From: Tridacna crocea | Taxonomy: Eukaryota; Mollusca; Bivalvia; Cardiida; Cardiidae | NCBI GenBank assembly: GCA_943736015.1 | Contig: OX031069.1 | Coordinates: 42,814,728 to 42,878,727, forward strand | Direction of reading: 5' to 3' | DNA length: 64,000 nt | Notes under the pieces: model-generated | What the model saw: only the letters and a program-made list of their open reading frames with translations | What the model was told of the DNA's origin: nothing | The model's database searches: none | Made by a program: the position numbers and the translations under genes | Part shown: positions 54,246 to 63,234 of the stretch, one piece after another | Position numbering within the stretch: position 1 is the first letter of the stretch | How the letters are laid out: every line of letters starts with the position of its first letter

Positions 54246-54907
54246 CTACCTTGTTATACTGTCTGTTGTTAAAGACAAAATGGATTTTATGCATGCTGAC
54301 TTGCATGGCATAATACATCATGCATCCCGGCGATACATTAAACCCCTCCCCTTTTTTTGACAGAGCGCTGCTCATTTTGAGGTATCAATTTGGATAAGTC
54401 TACAGTTTTGCATCTTGGCGAGCCAAGGTTACGATCACTACGTGCATCATACCTTGGCTGATTGAGCCCGATTTCGAGATTCCTGCGATGTGGCCTCTAT
54501 TGGATGCTGGTTTTTACCCCCCTTTACATCATATTTCTGAAAGCCAATGGAATATCGTTTTACAAACCACTAACGAATACGTATAATTATTTAACATGAA
54601 GCGATAAGCAGACATCCACGTGGGTTTCCATGTTTACCTTCTATTTGAAAGGTTGCGACCTTATTCTATTTTTATCAAAGATGAAATGCTACGAGCGATT
54701 TTATTAGTTGCAGTTAGAGCTGGCTGTATCCAGTGAAAAAAAAACGTATCAGGGGAATGTAAAAATCAAGCTCGATCTGCCAAGGGTAGAGTAGCGTAGT
54801 GAATCGTCAGCCTTGGCTTGCGAAGATGACAGTTTTGTCGTCTAGTTCACTCTAAAGTGCCCGTCAAGCAGTTATGGTTCCAAGGGCATACACGTAACGA
54901 TCTGGAC
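54246..54907. other. Intron/intergenic, nothing recognised
   Basis: 54420-54520 and 54780-54830 both contain AGCCTTGGCTYG / GAGCCAAGGTTAC-like words in inverted order. Weak. Confidence 0.35.
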
Positions 54908-55118
54908 ACCTTACGCCTTTTCTCCATAGATACTAATTTTGACGGATCGACAACAGACAGCTTTTGAAAACATTTTAACGAGCAATTTCTCCTTTTCCAA
55001 CAATGTTTTCCACTCAGTCAGATATGTGTATCTTCATTTGTCCATATTTTTGACATCGAATCTTTATTTGCTGTTGAAATGGAAGAGCCTTAAATTGGCA
55101 TAATAGGTAAAGGGTTAA
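54908..55118. mobile_element. Family A MITE, shortened core
   Basis: CTTTTGAAAACATTTTAACG, GCAATTTCTCCTTTTCCAAC, ending AGGTAAAGGGTTAA. Its right TTAA is the left TTAA of the next copy. Confidence 0.7.
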
Positions 55119-55300
55119 CTCTCTACCAGATGACAATATTTTAGATTTGTCTTAAAACAAAGCATTTGCATTAAACAAAACTAGTGTAACTAAAATTCTT
55201 AAATCTATTTTGGGAAGGCTATAAAATATTGTGGGACAGGGGAAAATACCGTTTACAAGTATTTTTCTCCTTTTCCAACAAAAACTCCAATCAGCAGGGT
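55115..55300. mobile_element. Family A MITE, old copy
   Basis: TTAACTCTCTACCAGATGAC, AAAATATTGTGGGACAGGGG / GTATTTTTCTCCTTTTCC. The right end is lost. Confidence 0.65.
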
Positions 55301-55682
55301 ATCTATCATCAGAAGAGATACAATGTCGAGACTGACAAAAATCGCTTTTAACAAATTCATTCGAGAAATTGACACCTGCAACGCAAGGGGAAAAAAGTTT
55401 TTGTCACTGGTTGGACCACCATTTTACAATAATTAAAGCATGTGAACATTATTTTGATTCGCCTAGAGTTCTCTAAAAATAGGTAAGTAGACTGCACTTT
55501 ACATATCGTTCACCTTATGTTTTACATGTAAAGATGAAATTTACTATCATTTTTAAAGACGTTTGTTATATTTGCATTTCCTGTGACCTTAACGTTATAA
55601 TGTTATCAACATTCTATCAAAATTCTATAGTGTTAGATTATGGACGTCCTTAACAATGTTTTGTGAATACGGGCCCAGATTC
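55301..55682. other. Unrecognised, with a family H scrap
   Basis: 55640-55678 ends CAATGTTTTGTGAATACGGGC, a decayed right end of family H. Confidence 0.4.
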
Positions 55683-56125
55683 AAAGAGGATATTTGTTTT
55701 TTCGGTGAACGATCGAAATTTATTTCATTGAGTGGACACCATCGGTAATATTTTCACGAGTGGCGCAGCCACGAGTGAAAATATTACCGATGGTGTTCAC
55801 GAGATGAAATAAATTTCGATCTTTCACCGAAAAAAACAAATATTCTATTTATTTCATGCTTTTAACCCTTTCTGGGAGGAGCTTTATCAAAATTCAGTAC
55901 AGTTCTTTTCCCATATTCCCCGTGGCGTACCCCTTCCGCATAGCAACGTTACATCAGGCGCGAGAAATGTAAGGTATATGACGTCATATTTCCCATCTGG
56001 TTGTTAGGCACGCGCAATTTACCTAGACAACAAGAACGTGAAAATCGGTATTTTCACTGGTGGTACCAGATCGAAAAATATTTTCACTGCTACTTCTCGA
56101 TATCCTACCGGAAAGCATGAAATAA
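55683..56125 (+). mobile_element. Family G long-hairpin element
   Basis: GATATTTGTTTTTTCGGTGA to CCGGAAAGCATGAAATAA. The palindrome centre GAGTGGCGCAGCCACGAG is near 55767, and TGACGTCA is at 55979-55986. Confidence 0.92.
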
Positions 56126-56399
56126 TTTGCAATATTACCTCACACAAGAACCGTTGACAAAAAGCATCTGAATTTGTCCTTAGGACTCTAAGGGTTTTAA
56201 TATCAACAAGAACAAAAGAGAGACCTGTATTGGTTTCCGTGGCAACAATGTCAGTCTTTCTGAGTAATGAGTTTGCCTGGGTCGTTACAAGTCACAAATT
56301 TTACCAATTAGATCTACCACTGTGACAAATAATGTTCGCTTTTCAATCTAACAAACCACCCTGGAAATAATGGCCACCTTTTTGATGCTTCCGTAGTCG
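56126..56399. other. Unrecognised stretch
   Basis: Nothing matched. Confidence 0.3.
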
Positions 56400-57324
56400 T
56401 TGTCCCATGTATACAATAATAATCTTTGTTAAAGACTCATTCATGTACAACAATATTTACAACTGATATAAAAGACATGGAAGTACATGTACATGACCAT
56501 TCTATATAGAATTATAAGAGACTATCATAAAAACAATGCATAAAATATTCTACATATTCTACATAAGTGGTAAAATTCAGTTGCGGATTTTACCATAAAA
56601 CATAATTTTTAAAACGTATTTAAAAACTACAGTTTATGGCTAGTTTCGTGTTGTAGTCTTCGGATCGCTCGGATACTGTCCTGGGATATTTGTTATAAAT
56701 CAGCAGCTGAATCTTGTAGAGGTAAAAAAAAAAGAAAAAGAACACGGAGATAAGAAATATTGTTATTTACTGACAGAAAATGACCTTAGCTTAAGAATGT
56801 CTAGGCAGGTTTTGGCACAAAATTTTATCAGGTACGGATTGGATAATAAAAGACTTAGTTGATCTGGTTTGCTTAGAAATGAAAAGTTCGGTTTAATTTC
56901 TACTGCTTTTGAAAATAAATTAGTTCTCAGATCATTGTAAACATTGCACTCTAATAAAACATGTGACTCATCCTCGACTGCACTACAAAAGGGGCATTTA
57001 CGTTCATTCAATTTCAGGTTCTCAAAGCGGCCAGTTTCTATTCGTATAGGAGCTACCCCACATCTAAATTTACAAAGCGCTGATCTATGACTTGGCGGTA
57101 GAATCAATTTACAATATTCTTCTGTTTTAAATTCGTGTTTAAAAGTTCTATATGTACGTAATTTGTTACGACCCTTTCCGGATGTACCGGTAGTACTATT
57201 CAGTGTTGTTAACCATTCGGTTATGAACAAATCCATAGACGTTCTTTCGACTTCTTGCGTAAATGAAAATTTATGTAATACATGACAGTCACAGTAATTT
57301 TCTTTTCTCAGATAAAAAAATAGA
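56400..57324 (-). mobile_element. 3' end of a non-LTR retrotransposon (LINE), 5'-truncated
   Basis: A minus-strand frame is open from about 57320 to a stop at 56763 (the ATG at 57236 is internal). The protein carries RTYRTFKHEFKTEEY, SALCKFRCGVAPIRIETGR and a zinc-knuckle-like CPFC-x7-H-x4-C (KCPFCSAVEDESHVLLEC). This arrangement is typical of the C-terminal tail that follows reverse transcriptase in many bivalve LINE ORF2 proteins. The reverse transcriptase and endonuclease parts are absent: the element stops where a family G copy begins at 57325. A 3' non-coding region of about 360 bp follows on the minus strand to roughly 56400, ending TTATTATTGTATAC-like. The remaining frame is intact, so the insertion is not ancient. 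Confidence 0.75.
56763..57236 (-). pseudogene. LINE ORF2 C-terminal fragment
   Basis: 157 codons from the first internal ATG, or about 187 counting the open codons upstream to 57320. Landmark residues: HRSALCKFRCGVAPIRIETG in the middle, then the CX2CX7HX4C knuckle and a Leu-rich tail (LSLLLSNPYLIKFC). It lacks all catalytic domains, so it cannot act on its own. It is listed as a fragment of a mobile element and not as a host gene. Confidence 0.75.
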
Positions 57325-57757
57325 TGATATTTGTTTTTTTCGGTGAAAGATCGAACTTTATTTCATCTCGTGAACCTCATCGGTAATATTTTGTAATATT
57401 ACCGATGGTGTTCACGTGATGAAATAAAGTTTGATCTTTCACCGACCCCCCCCCCCCCCCCCCCCACTATTCATTTCATGCTTTTAACCCTTTCTGGGAG
57501 GAGCTATATCAAAATCCAGTACAGTTCTTTTCAGTTATTCCCTGTAGCGTACCTCCTCTGCATAGCAACGCATTAAAATATTACGTCAAACGCGAGAAAT
57601 GCAGGGTAAATGACGTTATATTTCCATCCGTTTGTGAAGTCACGCGCATTTTATCTAGGTAACTAGAATATAAAAATCGGCATTTTCACTGGTCGTACCG
57701 GTGTAATATCGAAAAATATTTTCACCGCTATTTCTCGTCCGGAAAGCATGGAATAAA
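57325..57757 (+). mobile_element. Family G element with shortened loop and poly-C run
   Basis: GATATTTGTTTTTTTCGGTG to CGTCCGGAAAGCATGGAATA. The palindrome loop is shortened (GGTAATATTTTGTAATATTACC). Twenty consecutive C (57446-57465) replace the usual A-rich AAAAAACAAATATT. Confidence 0.9.
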
Positions 57758-57899
57758 CTCACATAGTTTCTTCTTAGCGAATTCTGACTAGAAAAAGTAT
57801 GGTAGTGGCGGATTGGTTTCTTCGATAAAATGTAACGTCATAAGTATTTTTGTTATCTACTTCTGATGTACTGGATAGTATTCTAATTTTATAGCATTT

Positions 57900-58552
57900 A
57901 TTTCTTCATTTTACTCGTTCTATATTTCTATCAGTGACTTTCTGGGATTTCACACTGAATAATACCACAAGTAGTAATGATCAATATGATATCATCACTT
58001 GTGACGATATTGTTTTTGAAGGTTCTTCGTAGCTTTTTTTCTATATAGTTTGCAACACGTGAAAAGGGGCGTTCGGACATTTGCGTAAAGTGTCATCTCG
58101 GATCAGCCTTTGCAGTTCGCGCAGGCTAATCCGAAACGACACTTTCCGTTTTTATTCGATTTTCTGTTTTTCACAAGTCTACTGTAGCATCAAATATAAT
58201 GTAGTCGTAAAGTGCCGTCTCGGATCAGCCTGCGCGGACTGCGCAGGCTGATCCGAGACGACACTTTACGCAAATGTACGAATGCCCCTTTTCGCGTGTT
58301 GCAAGCCAATTATAGTTACATTGCACCATTCTCCCTGATTGTTAAAAGAAAAATATGTGAATTGGGAATGTATGAAATAGGATAATCAACTGGTTGGGTG
58401 TGAAATTAAAAATCTGTCACTCGAATGGGATTGGATGCCGTTAAATAAACTCGTCCGTCGGACTCATTTTTTTAACCGCATCACAGGCCATCCGATTGAC
58501 ATTTTTAATCACACACAACCAGTTCACAATCCTCTATTTATCAAAAGGTGTA
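57900..58552. mobile_element. Family L palindromic element split by family C
   Basis: 57940-58015 (TATCATCACTTGTGACGATA) matches the left part of 21440-21810. 58376-58552 is the palindrome (GGATAATCAACTGGTTGGGT ... ACAACCAGTTCACAATCC). A complete family C element sits between them. Confidence 0.65.
58052..58302. mobile_element. Family C double-hairpin MITE, complete
   Basis: GCAACACGTGAAAAGGGGCG to CCCCTTTTCGCGTGTTGC, with two hairpins (58085-58145 and 58212-58272). The second is almost perfect. Confidence 0.95.
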
Positions 58553-59189
58553 AATTATAGGTACCTACTTTTGAACTGTATGCATATGACGGTGTTACAT
58601 GTTAGCAAACTAACAAAGTTATGATACCAGTAATTTGACGGTTGTCTAATAGAAATGTAACTATCTAGAAACACATAAATGCTATTATACTATGAAACTT
58701 TGATGTCAGTATTTAAAATGACAATATTCGATACTAAACTTCATTTTTTGTGCAATTTCCCCCCAAAGATGTATAACAATTTATGTGGTATTGAACCCTC
58801 GACTATATCGTAATTTATGAAAATAGAAATTATATTGTTTTTGTCAGGAAGGAACCAGACGACAGCGGTACAAGTTTGACTGCTATTTTACAAATTTGTG
58901 GTATCCCAGGAACACGGCAGTCTTTTGCCAGTTTAACTGACAAATATCAGATTGCATTTGGATAAACTATCAATATATATATAACTTCCATTGCACCTCC
59001 TAGAAGTATCAAATATTTAAATCTGTGTCTTGCTGATTTTACGTTATTCTTGAATGGTAAAAACTTAGGCTTCGTGGATAGTTGCGGACAGTATCATTTT
59101 ATTTGCATAATTTTTCAGCTTTCAAGTGGCAACATAAACTTATCTGAAAGGAAGATCTTTGCTCACATCCTTCAAACATGCTCTTTTAA
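58553..59189. other. Intron/intergenic, nothing recognised
   Basis: No gene or repeat match. Confidence 0.35.
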
Positions 59190-59390
59190 CAATGTTTTGA
59201 AGAAGTTATGTAAGCCTTAGTTTAGAATCATGGAACGAACGGCGTAGTTCCGAAATCAGAGCGACACGTGATCTTATTAGGAACTTTGTCTACGTTCTCA
59301 TTAAAAGTAGCTTTGTAGTCTATGGTGCTACAAATGTTTTACGCCGAGTTATAATTATTTCAGTTTCTCGTATAAAGCCACGAGTCTATT
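59190..59390 (-). repeat. Family M scrap and SINE scrap
   Basis: Minus strand of 59220-59310 (GATCACGTGTCGCTCTGATT, TCGGAACTACGCCGTTCG) recalls 47280-47345. 59325-59385 (TTTTACGCCGAGTTATAATT) recalls the 19345 SINE scrap. Confidence 0.35.
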
Positions 59391-59652
59391 GATATTTCTA
59401 GGGGGTTGTCAATAACCATGTAATACAGATTGGCGTATACGACGATTACACCAGGTTTGTAGGACACCGTTTGAATGACTTTAACCTCTTTTTATCGTAT
59501 TAAAGCCTGTCTGTTTCTTGTTGCTGAAGGTTAATAAATGTCATCCCAAAGAAAATGCATCAATAAAACACATTTGTTCATTCCATTCTTTCAGTAACTC
59601 TTTTATACCCAAATATTTTTTTTTATTGTTCTTCATGGTTTGATTGTATATC
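59391..59652. other. Unrecognised stretch
   Basis: Nothing matched. Confidence 0.3.
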
Positions 59653-59725
59653 GTCGGTTTACTTCAAAGACCTCGTAATTACAGCTTGTTTCAAGCTGTA
59701 GTTACGATGATTTTGAAGTAAACCT
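59653..59725. mobile_element. Family N hairpin element
   Basis: GTCGGTTTACTTCAAAGACC ... and inverse, with the same stem TCGTAATTACAGCTTG/CAAGCTGTAGTTACGA as 5902-5976. Confidence 0.7.
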
Positions 59726-59769
59726 GTTATATAGGTTAATATTAAAGGTAGTACCTTTTATGAAAATTT

Positions 59770-60330
59770 AACGTTTGGGATTCTAAGCGCGACTCAATTA
59801 CCGTTTGTGGACAGCGTATATTAAAATCATATTCTAACATGACACGCGACTTTGGCTCTATAAACACAGTGCACGGAAAACGTGGTAAAATCTGTGACAA
59901 TCCATGTACAGTGACGTCATCCTCTATCGAGTGACGTCATTTAATGAGTAAGTTATTCAATGGAACATAACCTTCATCCGCGTTTTTACTCTAAGTTTGA
60001 ACTTGTTTTCATTTCACTAAGAATTGGCCATGTTAGAGTCGAAATAATCTTCTTTCTATCGTGGTATATCGTTCAATAAACCACGTTGTGAGTTATGCGG
60101 CGCAATGAATAACCCACTCGGGCTATCGCCCTCGTGGATTATTTATTGCGCCGCATAACTCACAACTGTGGTTTATTGAACGATATACTACGATAGAAAG
60201 AAGATTATTTCTTAAATAAACATAACGTACAGTCTGATCTTCGATCTACACTGTCCGATGAGGAGATAACTTTTTTCCCAAAAGTAACTTTGAAATAGGA
60301 AGATTAAGCTTTTAACTTTCGAGTTATAAG
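59770..60330 (+). mobile_element. Family B MITE interrupted by family D
   Basis: Left part 59779-59829 (TCTAAGCGCGACTCAATTAC, GTTTGTGGACAGCGTATATT). The right part resumes at 60222 (AACGTACAGTCTGATCTTCG, CTGTCCGATGAGGAGATAAC). The insert at 59831-60211 falls inside the B hairpin. Confidence 0.85.
59831..60211 (+). mobile_element. Family D: two palindromic modules
   Basis: Module 2 first (ATTCTAACATGACACGCG to GGCCATGTTAGAGT, 59831-60038) with GTGACGTCAT at 59911 and again at 59931. Then module 1 (GAAATAATCTTCTTTCTATC ... , 60041-60211), a long palindrome centred at about 60126 (GGGCTATCGCCC). This is the reverse of 45729-46110. Confidence 0.88.
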
Positions 60331-61404
60331 TTACGTTAAACTTATAGCAGGTTTAGGATCGAAAGACTTTATCCCTATGGTGTCCCTTGCCACGCTTTAG
60401 CTCTGTCGAATGTTAGCTCCCTAGACAGTAGTTTTTCTAAAATATAGGTAAGTCGCTAGGTACGAGTGATATCAAGGTAAAGGCTTTTATAGAAATAAAG
60501 TAAAAACACAACTTAAGATAAAGTCCATTTGTTGCGAATCATCGCCATTATTGCGGTCAGAATATCGTGAAATAACCGAAAGGGTATACATGAATCATAG
60601 TCTAGGCGTTCTCTACCGCCTAACCATTTAAATAGGTGTCAGCATTATCTTACGAGGTAACCATCGTGTTCAGCATTTATACTTATTCCTTATCTACATA
60701 TATAAGAATGGGTTTAAGAATCAAGAGGTAGCCCAGACACTTGTTTTAATTGGATTCAATTCATACTGCTCTTAACGAAAATAAATGTGCTGCAGGGAGC
60801 CCTGGGATGCACCTAGAAACAACGCGTTTACTCCAAACCATATTCAAATGGGTTTTACGGTTTACTTTAACTAGTTTGAAAGCCAGTGGTATCCTGTACT
60901 CTGCTGAAAAGGAAACCTTGGCATAGAAGGTCCATACAGAGCGGTTTGTAACAAAGAACACCAAGTTGAAAGCTGAAGCTTAGAGCACTTTCTGATTTCA
61001 GAGTAGTGTCGATCACGACCAGGTTTTAACATACTTAAACGAAAAGTAGCTTGTTTTTACGCAGTTCGAAATCCTGATGGAGATTTTTGGCCTAAAGGAA
61101 AAATACAAATTGCGATTGTGGCATTTTTTACTGTCTGGGGGCAAATATGCACAATACGTATTAAGCAGTGTAAAGATCAAACTCTCTGAAGCAACGTTTG
61201 AGAATGAAAGCTTTGTAACCACAGTGGAGTCCTAAAAAATGATAGTAAACAACGTTTCCTCAGACACAACTTTTTATCTTTCCCACGAAAAATATAAATA
61301 CCGTCAGAAATGACGAGTCTGAAAGGTTACGTTCACCAAACATCAAGTTTGATTTACTTCCACTTATAAATTTCAAGAGTCCATCTCAACCAATCAGCTG
61401 GTTA
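60331..61404. other. Intron/intergenic, nothing recognised
   Basis: About 1.07 kb with no match in the window and no convincing frame. Confidence 0.35.
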
Positions 61405-61740
61405 GTCGCGTTGTCTGTGTATGTCATATTCTTCGAAGATTGACCTGTCTGCTACATGACGCATTCATATTATCCATCCCTTGCGAAAAATAGGGCTTCA
61501 CCGAAAGCTGTTGGCCTATTACCAAGCATGTAGGGGCTGTTTTAAGAAATGGCCGACGCTTTGGTTTCATGCCAGCCGATCATAACTGAATGCATTGTAC
61601 CAGATAGCATTTTATTGAGTAAACATCAATTTCATTTTGAAATTCAAAGTATAACGGTTGTTTTAAAAAGTAGTCCGGTTCTGTTCCCAGAATGCCCAAA
61701 GTAGATAGATGTGTATTTGCAGAATGCCATTTAGGGGAAC
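61405..61740 (-). mobile_element. Family I dispersed repeat, old inverted copy
   Basis: Minus strand shows AGAATGCCATCTGGTA-like, TTTATTGAGTAAAC and GATGATGCGTCA-like blocks in family I order. It is interrupted by about 60 bp of unmatched sequence near 61500-61560. Confidence 0.7.
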
Positions 61741-62647
61741 AAAATGGGTCAGTCGTAGAATTTAAAACTAGAACACCATTTACAGGGCATTTTTCGGGGG
61801 TCTTTTTTTTTTCCTTCTTTTTTTTCTAAGTTTTGCCAATACAACAGACTTAATCTTTAAACAGTAGGGCTGTGCTTAACGACCTTACTGAGGTTAACCA
61901 TAAGAATATTGTAAGGAACAAAGAGACATTTCTGGTGACAAAAATATCTCCTTTTCACACCATGTTTACAACCCTTTCAAAAGGGAGTTCCATTATTTAA
62001 GCAAATGCATTTTTTTTGTTTACAAATGCATTCATCATGGGCGTCCTTAAGGCGTCATGAAAGTAGAGAGCACAACAATCCTTGGTGTCTTCTTAGCTGT
62101 ATCGTGATTTCCTGATATTATGACAGTTCACTTGTGATTTAGAGATTCTTAGATATATTTCTTCTCTTGAGGAGAAAAATAGAGTGCTTGCTTCAGAGCA
62201 TTTCTCGATAACGTTTTCCCTTCGCACATTAAAGCAAACAAAATACTTCATTAGGGGAACGCAAGAATCAATCAAGACGTTCTTTCTAGCCAAACGCTGT
62301 CGAAGGAAATCAAGTTATCTTTATGAACAGGAATTACTATAAATGGACTGAGTAGTGAATCCATAATGGACGATCATTTTTTTTGTATTGTGATCAATTG
62401 ATTTTTATATAGTGTAAACTTCAGCTAAATGTTTTGTTGCACTTGGTTGCACTGTTGCTTTTCTTCTCTTCATTTTTTATTATAATATTTTAAAATAGTT
62501 CACTATTTTGGCTTGCTGTAAATTTGGAGCAAATAAGTTTTAATCTTCGAATGAAATGTGAAAGGCGATGCTTTTATCAAACATGCACTAAATAGAGCAG
62601 TGATGACGTGTTATAAAGAGTTTATCCCCAGTCTCATTCACTCGTTT
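61741..62647. other. Mostly unrecognised
   Basis: 61885-62050 contains TATCTCCTTTTCACACCATG and may be a very old family A copy. The rest is unmatched. Confidence 0.35.
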
Positions 62648-62790
62648 TAACTTTCTGACTTGCAACTTACGAGTGGGTCATATGAAGAGGTTTTACTGTA
62701 TTACGAATGAGGTGGTCGTAGGAGAGGTTTTACTGTGTATACAGTAAAACCTCTCCATGCGAGCGCCCGACTGCAAGTCAGAAAGTAATC
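62648..62790. repeat. Inverted repeat with AGAGGTTTTACTGT words
   Basis: TAACTTTCTGACTTGCA (62648) pairs with TGCAAGTCAGAAAGTAA (62772). Inside, GGAGAGGTTTTACTGTGTAT pairs with ACAGTAAAACCTCTCC, and a further AAGAGGTTTTACTGTATTAC lies at 62685. Confidence 0.8.
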
Positions 62791-63044
62791 AGTTAATACA
62801 GATAAATCTTGATTTACAATTGAATATGGTTTCAAATTTTTATTTTACTTCAAATATTAGTCCTTATGCCACGTGTGCTGTAAATTTTGATTCGTGTTAC
62901 TGTTTGCAAATGAAAGTTTGTGACTTGTACATATGTGATACTCCAAATGAACTAGAGATAGGTGTATCTGACTAATGTATTGATATACTTGTAGTGAATT
63001 ACCTAAGTGAGTATAACGGTGGTCCATACCTGACTTGTAAATTT

Positions 63045-63180
63045 AACCCTGGTAATCTCGACTTGCTGACCTTTTTCGGACAGTGTAGATCAAGATCAGA
63101 CAGCACAAAGTGTTACACTGTGTACACTATCCGATAAAGAAGGTATTTGTCTTCAAAATATGCGTTTGAAATACATGTAG
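63045..63180 (+). mobile_element. Family B MITE
   Basis: TTAACCCTGGTAATCTCGAC, CGGACAGTGTAGATCAAGAT, a shortened right arm (GTGTACACTATCCGATAAAG), TTCAAAATATGCGTTTGAAA. Confidence 0.75.
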
Positions 63181-63234
63181 CAGCATTTTGTTTTTTACCA
63201 TTACATCATTTAATTTATCCATCAGCAGAAGTGT

